NCBI GenBank assembly: GCA_029204225.1
Contig: MU831928.1
Span: forward strand, 32,523-96,522
DNA from: Diphasiastrum complanatum
Taxonomy: Eukaryota; Streptophyta; Lycopodiopsida; Lycopodiales; Lycopodiaceae
Direction: 5' to 3'
DNA: 64,000 nt
Positions 32,937-44,209 of the stretch are shown here, one piece after another. A program made the translations under genes and the position numbers. Position 1 is the stretch's first letter, and every line of letters begins with the position of its first letter. The notes beneath the pieces were generated by a model, which did no database searches, had not been told where the DNA came from, and was given only the letters and a program-made list of their open reading frames with translations.

Positions 32937-33430
32937 TCCTTTGGTGCTTAACCACAACGCTCCGGTTCTGTTGACTTTGTGTCTGGAACCATCTCCCAAG
33001 ATTATGTATATGGAAGACTCTGATTCTTGATAATCAGTGATCATGTGTCTCGTTGCCACGAAGTATGATGTTGCACCTGAATTAATAATTATCTCTTGTG
33101 TATTTGAAATTGATGTCACACAGACATCAGCACACAAGTAAGCTACTGGGTTCTTGCCATTGTTGGCTCTATCTTTGGACATCTTGGAGGACTCTGGTTC
33201 CTCTACGTAGGATGCGCTATTGTCGTTCTCTCTTCTGCTATGAGCTTTTTCGTTTATGGGATTTTGGTTGCAGTCAATGGCTACATGACCCTTCTTGTGA
33301 TAGTGGATGTACTCTATCTTTGGATTGAGCCAACACTTATCAACAGTGTGGCCTTCTCGTGTGTATCTGATATAGGTCTTCTTCTCACCGTTCTGCTGTC
33401 TTGATTTATTTTTCTTCTTCCACTGAAACT
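32937..33430 (-). pseudogene. Copia Gag zinc knuckle and protease fragment
   Basis: The minus strand encodes two knuckle-like motifs (YTREGHTVDKC with the first Cys lost, and YHKKGHVAIDC). A protease follows (IIINSGATSYF, where the catalytic Asp of DSGATS is replaced by Asn, and LGDGSRHKV). The piece is about 490 bp long and separates the gypsy gag fragment from the gypsy pol fragment. The Asn and the lost cysteines show it is inactive. Confidence 0.7.
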
Positions 33431-34885
33431 TTAGAAAATCAAGACCATGATTGGCCTGAATTAGACTTAGATCTAAATAAAGTTACAACTAGAAGTAGAA
33501 AAGAACCACTAACTCTTTGAGATAAGAAAATATCTAAGAAGGTAAAAAATAACTTTTGCGTTTATTCGGATACTAAGGATCATTTAGATGCATTAGAAAA
33601 GACTTTGAGAAGATGTCAAGAGACATCTCTTAAATTGCATCCTTCCAAATGCTTTTTTGAAATCAGGGAAGGCATACTATTAGGACACAAAATCTCGAAA
33701 AAATGGCATTCAAGCCGATATCAAAAAAGTTACAATGATTTTAGAATTGGATGAGCCAACTAATTTAAGAGAGCTTAGAGGATTCCTAGGCCACGTAAGT
33801 TATTATCGAAGAATAATAAAAGACTATGCAATACTAGTCACTCCACTAACTGGATTATTAAAAAAGTCTGTAGACTACTGGTTACAGGATCACGATGCTT
33901 TCGAAAGATTCAAACAGTCTCTAGCCAAAGCAACTGGAGTAAGACCTCCAGATTGGACAAAGAAATTTCACATATATGTAGATATTTCATCGTTTGCAAT
34001 AGGTGTTGTACTCAGTCGGAAAGATGATTAGAACATATATTATCCAATTTATTATGCTGGTAGACAATTAGCAGCTTCTGAGAAAAATTATTCCGCCACA
34101 GAGTGTGAAGCATTAGGCATGATCTACTCAGCTAAAAATTTAGGATAGTATCTTTTAGGATACTCTTTTGTTTTCCATGTAGACCACTATGCACTAAAGC
34201 ATTTAGTAAATAAACCTGACCTTTCAGAAAGGATAGCTAAATGGGTTCTATTATTAGATGAATTCGACTATCAAGTGGAGTTAAGGAGCGGAAAGGACCA
34301 CTAAAATGCCGACTATATATCACGACTTAAAACTAAAAACCAATTCAAACCAATTTCTGATGAATTCCCAGATGAGTACATAATGCGCATTCAAGTGGAA
34401 CCATCTAACTATACAAACATTATAATTTCTTACAAGATCAAATATATCCTGAACACTTTAACAAACAACAAAAAACTGTTTTTCTTACAAAAGTAGAACC
34501 ATATACGATTATAGATAAAGTATTATATGAATTAGGAGCTAATGATAACCTTCGTCATTGTTTAGAACCCACCGAAACCAACACTATAATACGTGCGCTA
34601 CATGAAGAAGATTCGGGGGGCCATTATGCTCTTAAAAATACTGTCAAAAAATGTGACGCATGTCAGAGGATGGAGAAACCCAGCTTCACAACTCATTGGC
34701 CACTCACACCTGTTATTCCCTTAGCACCTTTTGAGAAGTGAGGAATAGATTTTGTAGGGCTTATCAAAACAATCACTCATAAAACTTGCAGACATTACAT
34801 TCTCGTTGCAATGGACTATGCTACCAAAATGGTAGAAGCCGAAGCTACCCAAAAACGATGCCAAAACAGTGGCAAAGTTCACACA
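33431..34885 (+). pseudogene. Gypsy pol fragment: RT end, RNase H, integrase start
   Basis: Plus-strand frames give VYSDTKDHLDALEKTLRRCQ (just after a lost YxDD), HPSKCFFEIREGILLGHKIS, MILELDEPTNLRELRGFLGH, RNase H (FHIYVDISSFAIGVVLS, YYAGRQLAASEKNYSATECE, FDYQVELRSGKDH) and the integrase zinc region (CDACQRMEKPSFTTHWPL) with the first core block (GIDFVGLIKT). It ends around 34885. Positions 33677-34650 form one arm of an inverted repeat with 36030-37003. Stops are present, for example near 34030 and 34147. Confidence 0.85.
33677..34650 (+). repeat. Inverted repeat, left arm (974 bp)
   Basis: Aligns without net length change to the reverse complement of 36030-37003. In the stretches I compared, roughly 19 of 20 bases agree. 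The arms are two copies of the same gypsy RT/RNase H region, in opposite orientation, 1379 bases apart. Confidence 0.85.
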
Positions 34886-35284
34886 CAATATAGATAATAT
34901 GCTGAGTGATAGCTTATGCGAATGGTCTCTTTTCTTTCTTTTTTTGAGAGAGAGATAAATTCCTTGCAATTGATTGCAAGAATAGGTGATGCTAGCTCCA
35001 ATCCGAAAGATAAATACTGTTTTGGGACATGATTGTCACTGGTCATGCATGTTGTTACATGAAACCTGTACAATAGTGATAGAAGTGCGGTAGATTTGTG
35101 AGAATTCGGACCTAAACTATCCTAAGTATTGATTGATAAACATGCAGGCAATTCAACGGAAAAGAGTGTAAAAAATTAATTAAAAAAAGAACATTATCAC
35201 AAAATGACAGAAATTACCGACATGCATGCACACACACATAACACACAATCAATCAGTACATGTCTAAGGAATAGCAAGGCTCAT
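34886..35284. other. Spacer without coding
   Basis: AT-rich sequence between two opposed gypsy fragments. No ORF, LTR edge or RNA gene could be supported. There is a short CA run near 35225. Confidence 0.4.
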
Positions 35285-37004
35285 GATATTGCCGTAATCT
35301 ACTCCCGTTCACTACCATGTCCAGCGGGATGCCTTCGAGGGTTATAAGTTTAGCTTAGCCTGAAGCAAAGATATGATCAATGATATAGGGACCTTGGCCA
35401 GTAAACTTAAGTTTGTCCTTATGTACTTTCGTTTGATAGAGAAGGACTCTATCTCCTTCTTTAAATTCCTTCAACTTAATATGGAAGTCATGCCAATCTT
35501 GTTGATGTCTTTTGTGCACTTGTTGTGCGTGCACACTAATGACTCGTGTTTCGCAAAGCTTATAAAGGTGGAATAGCCTATGGGCAAGGATCTAACTTTT
35601 GTCTAGTTTCAGATCGTAGGCTACCCGTAAAGATGGCACGTAGAATTCTACAGGCATCACGGCCTCTTGTCCATACGTGAGTTGGAATGGTGTCATGCCA
35701 GTGGCCTTTTTGGGTGTTGTTCGATACGCCCACAAAGCGGCATGTAACTTGAATTCCCAATCCAACCGACTGGCTTCCACCGTCTTCGTGAGGATTTCAC
35801 ATAGAACCTTATTCGTGGACTCAGCCTGCCCGTTCATCTTAGGTAATATGGGGCACTTTTGCGATGAACAACTAGGAAGGTCGACAACAAGTATTCAATT
35901 ACTGTGTTCAAAAAGTGTGTACCCTATCGCTAACGATTTCGAGTGGGCAACCAAATTGTACAATGATCTGCATGAAAAGTTTAACATCTCTATAAAGTGT
36001 AGGCCACCAATACTTAGCATTTAGAATTTTTTTGGCAGTATTTTTAAGAGCATAATGGCCCCCCGAATCTTCTTCATGTAGCACACGTATTATAGTGTTG
36101 GTTTCAGTGGGTTCTAAACAGCGACGAAGATTATCATTAGCTCCTAATTTATATAATACTTTATCTATAATCGTATGTGGTCCTACTTTTGTAAGAAAAA
36201 CAGTTTTTTGTTGTTTGTTAAAGTGTTCAGGTTATATTTGATCATGTATGAAATTAATAATGTCTGTATAGTTAGATGATTCCGCTTGAATGCGCATTAT
36301 GTACTCAGCTTAGAATTCATCAGAAATTGGTAAAAATTGGTTTTTAGTTTTAAGTCGTGATATATAGTCGGCATTTTGGTGTTCCTTTCCGCTCCTTAAC
36401 TCCACTTGATAGTCAAATTCATCTAATAATAGAACCCATTTAGCTATCCTTCCTAAAAGGTCAGGTTTAGTTACTAAATGCTTTAGTGCATAGTGGTCTA
36501 CATGGAAAACAAAAGAGTGTCCTAAAAGATTCTAGCCTAAATTTTTTAACTGAGTAGATCATGCCTAATGCTTCACACTCTGTGGCGGAATATTTTTTCT
36601 CAAAAGCTACTAATTGTCTACCAGCATAATAAATTGGATAATCAATGTTCTGATCATTTTTCTGACTGAGTACAACACTTATTGCAAACGATGAAATATC
36701 TACATATATGTGAAATTTCTTTGTCAAATCTGGAGGTCTTACTCCAGTTGCTTTGGCTAGAGACTGTTTGAATCTTTCGAAAGCGTCGTGATCCTGTAAC
36801 CAATAGTCTACAGACTTTTTTAATAATCCAGTCAGTGGAGTGACTAGTATTGCATAGTATTTTATTATTCTTCGATAATAAGTTACGTGGCCTAGGAATC
36901 CTCTAAGCTCTTGTAAATTAGTTGGCTCATCCAATTCTAAAATCATTTTAACTTTTTTGATATCGGCTTGAATGCCATCCTTCAAGATTTTGTGTCCTAA
37001 TAGG
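35285..37004 (-). pseudogene. Gypsy pol fragment: RT end, RNase H, integrase
   Basis: The minus strand starts at the LTR edge with LLGHKILKDGIQADIKKVKM, then RGFLGHVTYYRRIIKYYAIL, RNase H (FHIYVDISSFAISVVLSQ, YSATECEALGMIYS), remnants of integrase (FGCPLEIVSDR) and WEFKLHAALWAYRTTPKKAT. It ends with the C-terminal GPY-type block (FKEGDRVLLYQTK, KLKFTGQGPYIIDHI). The middle of the integrase core is disordered by frame changes near 35840-36030. It is the same family as 33431-34885. Confidence 0.82.
36030..37003 (-). repeat. Inverted repeat, right arm (974 bp)
   Basis: Reverse-complement partner of 33677-34650. The right edge coincides with the end of an LTR at 37005; the left edge is where the left arm continues into its own integrase. 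Confidence 0.85.
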
Positions 37005-37775
37005 TGTAGGGTCGAAGATCTCACGTAGTATAGCCCTCCCGCCTGTCAACAAGGGTTAGATCATTTGATAGGTACCTAACTATGCATAGATGCTACTTTT
37101 AGTTAGTTTCCTACTTTCTCTCTTAACTCTACTCACCACTAACACTACTCTCCTTTAACTCTACTCCTCTACACTAACATTCATCATGATTTGGGTGAAG
37201 GGAAGGGATAGAAAAGAAGAGGTTGAGAAGAGAAGAGAGAAAGAGAGAGAGATAGAGAGTGAGGGTGGAGGTTAGCTCAAATGCTCCTTATGCTTGCTAA
37301 TGGAAAAACATTCACTATGGCAAACAATAAACATGAAAATAGAAGACAATGGAAAACACAATCAAGAGCATTAGCAAGTAGTGAATAGCAAATGCGGATG
37401 TTTCTCTTTCCAAAATGGTAGAGTTTCCTCCTTCTCATTAAGCATGAAAAATACCGTACAAATGGTGCCTTTTTAAAATGGAGAAGGCCCTTGCCCCTCA
37501 ATCCTATTGGCTAATATTCACAATGATCCTATCCATTCATCTTGGACCCAACTTGATCCAAGGGTCCACAAAAAGTACATTAGAAATCACAAGATTCATG
37601 TGAGTCCCAATTTGGACTCAACTCTAAAAAGTAATCTCTAAGTTAAAAAATGACATTGGGCCTCTAGTTTTATTTTAATTCCAAGGCCCAAGTCATGTTT
37701 ATTTTATTTACAACTTTATTTGCGTGCTCATTGGGACATGGGCTTATACACGCAGGATGTCATGCCCTCGCAACA
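37005..37775 (-). repeat. 3' LTR of the gypsy element carrying the long extra ORF
   Basis: The minus strand reads from TGTTGCGAGGGCATGACATCC to GACCCTACA, 771 bp with TG...CA ends. Its end matches the LTR remnant ending at 16254. It lies downstream of the extra ORF in the coding direction. A GA/CT-rich part lies at 37205-37265. Bases beyond the left edge belong to another gypsy copy, so the outer flank has been rearranged. Confidence 0.6.
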
Positions 37776-37906
37776 CATTTTATTGGATTTTATTTATTTA
37801 CACTTTGTTGGGAATACCCTTAATGAAACCCATGGCCTGAAGTAGTGTCGGTCCCTCAGCACTCTGCCGGTTTAGTATAGCGTCCTCTGTGCCCACCTCT
37901 GGTGAA

Positions 37907-40900
37907 TCAGGTAACCTGTAACGTCTTCCATGAAGTTGAGATGGTCCAATTTTTCGAGTCCTTGGGCTTGTGGAAGGACTTCTGGACTCCTGTTAGCCAT
38001 TCTTGATCGATCCAGGCTTGGAATCGGTGCGTCCAGGGTTCTCCAAGGAATGTAGCTCGGTAATATACACGAGCGACTGACAGCTGATCTTCGACTTTGT
38101 CGGAAGCTAGCGCCTTATTAGGATCAAAGAATTTTGTGGGAAGAAAATCATCCCATTTAGTTTCGATCCCCATCAGGTGTTCTAAGTCACGGGCATAAGT
38201 GACAAAGCGTGGACTATGGGATCAGGGCAATTGATATACTGGTTTTCGAACTTGGTGAGAGCCCTTTTGGCGTCTACATCCGTCGTCCACCCATATTGCG
38301 ATGGTATGATCGGCCAATTAAAATTGTGAAGTGTGATCTTGTCCAGAGGGGTGCCGCATTCTGCCCATTTGGATCTTCGTGTACATGGCAAGAAGTGCGC
38401 GTTCACTGGTAATTGTTGTGGACTTGTCACGTAGGCCCTGATGACCGTAGGGTCTCTTTCAAATAACTGTTGACGCCATCTGGTTGTGGTTGGAGGGTGA
38501 GTAACGCTTGTAGTTCTTTGCCCTTGATTGTCTGAGCAGAAAACAATATCTGCCAACCATCTCGAGATGACTCATGAAGATACTTTGATAAAAATTCATT
38601 GATTTTCTCCTCCACGGACTTCGGTCTTCAGAAGGCCCGGCTGGCAGATATTGTACGCGAACCTCTGGATGATGTTGTTTGGCTTTGACTAGTGGTTGCA
38701 CCTTGGTCCTGGTCTCGCGTCTCAACAGCCGCATCCATCTTCCCTTGGTCTTGGCCTTCGGACCCTTGATCTAGTTGAGATTCCCCTGCTGTCTATTGGC
38801 TTTGATCTTGGCTAGTACTAGCCTACACAACGTCAAAATTAGGTAGCGATGGAATTACCACGAGGGTGGGCTGAGCCTTCATGTCCATGAATTTTTGGCA
38901 TGCCTTGAGGGCTTGCTTGGCCTGGACGAGCTCATGTGTTGTGCTTGTCTGATACTTTTTGAACTCTACTTGGTAGCTATTTAAGGTTTGGCTATAAACC
39001 TGCACCTGACACCGTAGAAGATTCATCTATGATTGAGAAAGCGGCCTTGAGTCTGGTGCAGGTTGAGCTAACCAGACGAGCTTTTCGTCTTGTAGGGCTT
39101 TGACCCCCGTCCCCAGGTGCGTATTTTCTGCTTCCGAAAGGGTAAGTTGCGCTTAGATGGGGGCAAGCCGTTGGGACGCTTCAGCTTGAAGCTCCCGCAC
39201 CTTCGTGGAGGCCTTAGTCAGTGAGTTGGAGAGGCTTTGGATATATTTGTTGAGGCCCTCCTCCTTCTGCTGCAGCTTGGCAATCTCTTAGTGTCATGCT
39301 TGTTGGTGTTGCTGAGCCAGAATTAGCTCTTGCTACAACTTGGTGAGGTCTGCTCGCAGCTGTGTATTACTTGTTGCCAGATGTAGTACCCTGCTCTCCA
39401 GAATAGCTTTGGCCGCTACTGCATCCAAGATGTATTTTCCCAGAGTTTGGTACGCTGTCGTTAGATTTGTGGGAGTAGTCGGTACACTGGCACTGGCAGG
39501 GGCTTGTGTTGTATTGGCCCCGACGACTTGTGGAATCCCGTCGTCATTACCTTCGATCAGGTTTTCATTGGACCTGATGCCATCTGGGGCGGTAGGATCA
39601 GTCCGATCTAGCGATGGTACAAACATTGTTTGGACAAATGCATCATCAGGCAATGGTTGGTTGCCCTCGGCAACCTTTGTTGGCAAAGTGGGTGGGGTTT
39701 TTGAAATAACTATGGAAACAGGGGTGATGACGGTTTGTCTGAATGAGAAGATGGGAGGAACAGAGGGAATTGGAGGGTGGTGTGGAGTATGGAAGAAGGT
39801 GAGGATGGAGCAGAAAGTGTCTGGCGTGGAGGTGAAAAATTGATAACTTGCATCCATGCCAGAGTGTCGGGAGACAGTTGTGAATCAGAAGGATTGAATG
39901 GAATGGAAGCAATGGTGGCGGCAGGAGTGATGGAAGATGCGATGGTGATGGATGGAGTAGTGGACACTGGAAGAGAAGTAGGAGTGGTATCAACAGAAGA
40001 AACGGGGATGGAGACAAAAACAGATGTGGATGGAACAAGAAGAGAGGTAGCAACAACAGAAATCAGAGTGGGGGGTTTCATGGAAGAAGAAGTGGCGGTT
40101 GTTGATGGAGTGGTTAGTGCGATAGTGGAGGTGCGTCTTCGGGTAGCAGGTGGAGATGTGGATGTAGAGGCAGTGCCACGCATTTGTTTGCTAGCCGTTA
40201 TGTTAATAACTGCAAGCTGGGAGGAGGTGGATGCTTGAGATGCTGATAAAGGTTAGTATGTGGCACGAGGGTAGACAAAGGGGATGAGCGTTGGAAACTG
40301 TGCACTTTCACCTCGAGAAGTGCATAGACAAAGTTACACAACAGGGGGGCTGCTGCAATTTGCTCACGGTTGTTGGGTTTGATGGAGTTGGTTAGTTCTC
40401 AACTAAGGAAGCTATGCCAGTCGTATGGCACAACGGAGGGGTTAGAAAATTTCAAAAAGGATTTCACTATCTGACTCAGCAACGTAGACTGGATTCTGTC
40501 CTTGCAAAATATTGAAATAATCAGAAAATTACTCAACAGATGCACAGTCGCCTAAATGACGGGTTCCGTAATAGCTTCTATCAGGTAACCATTGTTAGTC
40601 TGGATGGGGATTTTTGGTGTGGTTTGGGTGACGAACGGTTTGATCAGAGCTTTGGCATGGCGATGGAAGATGAGTTGACGATTACCAGACATAATGCCAA
40701 TGGTGACCATCGAGTCGCCGTTAATCCTGACCTTGTATGTTGTACTTTGGTATAGGAAGTGGAAACGAGCCTTGTCCTCATCCCAGGTGGCGTAAGCGTG
40801 AAGGGCGAGGCCCATGTTAATCTCAGAATGGAAGAGTGCCAGGTAAAAACCCATTGCCGCTAGAAATGGACTGGCTGTCTGTAGCCATGGTTGAATCAGA

Positions 40901-40995
40901 GTGTTAGAGGGTAGAGGCCAAATCTGTGTGGCCTCGGGGATGTCACGCTGAATCACCTATTTGGTCTCAGAGTCTTCAGAGGATGAGGAGGCCAT
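37907..40995 (-). pseudogene. Extra ORF of a gypsy element, near full length (copy 2)
   Basis: The likely start is the ATG at 40993-40995 (MASSSSEDSETK), with an in-frame TAG at codon 13. An N-terminal domain follows (40956-40552: FLAAMGFYLALFHSEINMGL, YATWDEDKARFHFLYQSTTY, HAKALIKPFV, NGYLIEAITEPV). A long Ser/Thr/Pro-rich linker comes next (about 40260-39650), then coiled-coil segments (39857-39333: LGKYILDAVAAKAILESRVL; 39026-38823), and a C-terminal part with LHESSRDGW, RRSKWAECGTPLDKITL, WDDFLPTKFFDPNKALASD and HRFQAWIDQEWLTG. The total span is about 1030 codons, broken by stops and shifts. It sits between the integrase and the 3' LTR in sense orientation, the place of env-like genes in some gypsy elements. 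I see no membrane segment, and the family is unknown to me. Confidence 0.6.
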
Positions 40996-42064
40996 GTTAG
41001 CAGTGATGATTAGTGGTCGAAAAAATAGAAAAAATGTTGGAAAATGGAAAAGGGTGTGGAAACAGCAGAAAATTATGAATAACGAGTGTTGGATGATAAG
41101 GAGTGTAGTTCAGAGCGCAGATCAGTGTTCAGTAATATCAGATGACAGCTGGTAGGAAGTTTGGTTGCAAACAAAAAACTTGGTAATTTCAGAGTAAATT
41201 TCGGCAAAGCATCGCTAGCAAAGGTGACAAATGACTCGAATTCAGCCCTTATATAGTGGAATTTAGAGTGCGTATTAGGTGAAATCCACTTTCCCTTGCT
41301 CAGTTCCACCCAAATTTTTGCAAGCACCTTCTTCACAAAATTACAAGACCTTAGGGAAGTCTGCGAGAGTTCAGAAGGTGATTTGACTGCTATGCGAAGG
41401 TTCTGCGAGGGTTCAGGTTGTCTGCGAGGGTTCAACTCTCGTAGGAAGTGATATCTCGCATAACTTGTTCCTGTGATTGGATTTTCAAGATCAGACCATG
41501 TAAGCAGGCTAATTTCACTGCTCTGATTCCATTTAGGCACCTTGCGAGATTTGGTAAGATGATCTTGATGCTCTATGAGGGTTCTGAAAATTCAGCTTCT
41601 AGAAACTCTCGCATACACTAAAACATGATGATTCCTCCATTAGGAACTCTCGAAGAGATTTTCATGGATGCATCTAGGTCAGATCTGGTGACTGTCCAAT
41701 TTTCAGGAGCTATCTCCCAGGGGATCTCAAAAAATCATGAAAAAAGTGCTCTTTCAGAGTGTTTTTTGATGAGATCTTGAGATTTTCTGATTTTTAACTT
41801 TTGTAAACTGGTAATCAGCTTCATCCAGGCCTAAGTTGACTGTTGCTAGTTCTCTAGAAATTTTGATGGATTCTTGGTAGTAGATCCATCAGTCAATCTG
41901 ATGATCTACTTCTTTTTTGATCCTATCTGGATCTGGATCCTCCTTGGATTCTGATCAATTTTCCCGATCTTGCCAGATCTGGCTGAATCTTGATAAATTT
42001 AGCTTGATTTGGCTTGATCTCCTTAGATCTAGCGGTGGTGGCTTAGCAGACTAGCTTTTTGTAA
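40996..42064. other. Spacer between integrase and the extra ORF
   Basis: About 1.07 kb with no convincing coding. Phrases such as CTGCGAGGGTTC and AACTCTCG recur between 41350 and 41660. It may carry the promoter or splice site for the extra ORF, but nothing specific can be shown. Confidence 0.35.
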
Positions 42065-42660
42065 CGTGCCACCCCCAATCTGGATCTGTCTTACTATGGT
42101 GGCCAGTACTTATGCAACTGGCTATCGTTGATGGGTGTGTCGAATGGCATCCCATCTAGCTTTTCTAAGTACACAACTCCATGATTAAGAATTTCCTTGA
42201 TCCTATAAGGACCTTCGCCAGTGAATTTTAACTTTCCCTTGATATCCTTGGTTTTATACATCAGGACCAGATCTCCTGAACAAAGATCCTTCTTTTGTAA
42301 TCTGCAATCATGCCAAGTTTTGCGTCTTTCCTTTTAAGCTGCCAGTGCATGCACAGCTAGTAGGCGTGTTTCACAGAGTTTATGTAGAGCTTCGTGGCGT
42401 AGCTATAGAGATTTGGACTCATTAAGATGTTGCGCGGTGGTAATCCTTAATGAAAGAACTAAAAACTCTAATGCCTTCATGTGAAAGCGAAATGATCTGG
42501 GTGGTCTCATGAGGAAGAATACACCACCAAAGAATTCCATCTTGACCTCTTCGATACAACTGGCCGGCAATCAACTGATAAGGTCTAGCCTTCAAGATCA
42601 ATTTTCGTTGTTCCGCCTTTGGTAGTGATTTGTTTGGTTAGCCATGCAATAGATATTCAA
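42065..42660 (-). pseudogene. Gypsy integrase remnant (core deleted)
   Basis: The minus strand keeps the N-terminal side (KARPYQLIAGQLYRRGQDGI, LPHETTQIISLSHEG) and the C-terminal side (RKTWHDCRLQKKDLCSGDLV, LMYKTKDIKGKLKFTGEGPY, KEILNHGVVYLEKLDG). The catalytic core between them is missing; the integrase at 62944-63999 shows how much is absent. This element could not integrate by itself. Confidence 0.78.
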
Positions 42661-43110
42661 CAATGTTGGCAGCCCATTATGGTACTGTGTCCATGTAAAA
42701 TAAGGCAGCATTTGCTAACTCATCATCGGGTTGGGTGGCAATCTCCTTTTCCTTGATTCGTGACACATGATCTGCCATGTAGTGTTGTTTTCCCTTGCTA
42801 ACTACTCTCCAAAAATCAAACTCCAACAACAGAAGTAGCCATCTGGTGATTCTTCCGGTGTTGCAAGATTTATTAACGAGATAGAGCAAGGGTTGATGGT
42901 CCGTATAAAAAGCAAAATGTGTGGCCATCAAGTAATGTCAAAATTTCTTAACCGCATAGATCATTGCCAATGCTTCCCGCTCTATGGTTGAATAGTTCAT
43001 TTCGGTATCACTGAGCTGTCGGCTTGCAAACCGGATTGGAAAATCTTTTTTGTGTTCACCTGGCTGGGTTAAGACTGCTCCAACTGCATACTTCGATGCG
43101 TCCGTATGCA
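42661..43110 (-). pseudogene. Gypsy RNase H
   Basis: Includes ATHFAFYTDHQPLLYLVNKS, ITRWLLLLLEFDFWRVVSKG and KQHYMADHVSRIKEKE. A shift near 42935 separates it from the upstream YAVKKF-type block and from EREALAMI-type sequence. It is the same family as RNase H at 62560-62780. Confidence 0.8.
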
Positions 43111-44188
43111 AATAAAACTAAATGGACCAATTGGGTGGGCATAAGATTGGTGCTGAAACCAATGCATCCTTAAGCTTTTGGAAAGCCTTTAGGACCTCCT
43201 CATTCCAATGTGGATCCGTTGTGAGTTTGTAGATTGGTCTGGCTAACTCCGCAAAATCAAGAATGAAGATCCTATAATAGTTAGCATGACCCATAAAAAT
43301 GTAGACCTCGCGGATCGTCCCCGGTGGTGGTAGATCAATAATGATCATGATCTTTGATAGATCTATGGCGATCCCGTGTCTTGACACTATATGGCCGAGA
43401 ATCAAGCCATGTGTCACCCAAAATTGACATTTTTCTGGATTCAGGGAAATCTGGTATTCGCGGAATTTTTGTTACACCTTCTCCAAATTGGATAAGCGTT
43501 ATGAATCTAGTCCATGCACACACAGATCGTCCAAGAAAATTTTCAGAAATTTTTGCAAATAATTTTTGAATCTTGCTGCATGACTCACTGGAAAGTGTTT
43601 AGGGCATTGCAAAGTCCGAATGGCATCACTTTATAGGCATAGGTTCTCCATTCCGTGGCAAATGTTGTCTTGTGCTGGTCATGGGGGCCTATATTCACTT
43701 GGTTGTAACCGTTGAAGCCATCCAGAAAGCTATAGGCTTCGGCGCCAGCTACTCTATCGAGGACACTTTTCATAAATAGTAAAAGAAAATGGTCCTTTTT
43801 GGTGACTGCATTTAGCGCATTCAGATTCACACAGATCTGCATTTTGCCATTCTTCTTGGGTACTATAACTATTGGCGATACCCATTCTGTGTGCTCGATC
43901 TCGTAAATGAAATCTGCGTCCATTAGCTTTTGCAACTCTTGCTTGATCAGTTTTGTATAATTCGGGTTGCAGCGGTAAGTAATGGCTCACCTTGGGGACT
44001 GCTCCGTCGATCAAGGGTATGGTATGTTGGACTACTATTGGCAGAATGCCCTTTAGATCACTATAGCTCCATGAAAAATAGTCTTTATATTCCACCAACA
44101 AGGATTGTAGTCTCTTGAACTGCGTGGGTGTTAACTGCTCTCCCACATGCACTATCTTTTCTTCTTCTCCTAGATCCGCAAGATTCAT
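43111..44188 (-). pseudogene. Gypsy reverse transcriptase
   Basis: It starts MNLADLGEEEKIVHVGEQLT (44188), as in the plus-strand element at 61326. It continues through FSWSYSDLKGIL, DADFIYEIEHTEWVSPIVIV, PKKNGKMQICVNLNALNAVT, FLDGFNGYNQVNIGPHDQHK and VMPFGLCNALNTFQ. The catalytic region FLDDLCVH is near 43540, and ILGHIVSRHGIAIDLSKIMI follows. At least two frameshifts (about 43930 and 43590-43420) and several stops are present. The order protease, RT, RNase H, integrase defines Ty3/gypsy. Confidence 0.85.
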
Positions 44189-44209
44189 TGGCTGTGTTCA
44201 CCTAGGTCC

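Noticed and set aside
39340-40238. Long plus-strand frames rich in Val/Gly/Glu and a hydrophobic Leu/Pro-rich minus frame (39646-40056) that looks membrane-like
   Set aside because: Both are alternative-frame readings of the Ser/Thr/Pro-rich linker of the extra ORF, which is biased enough to keep several frames open.
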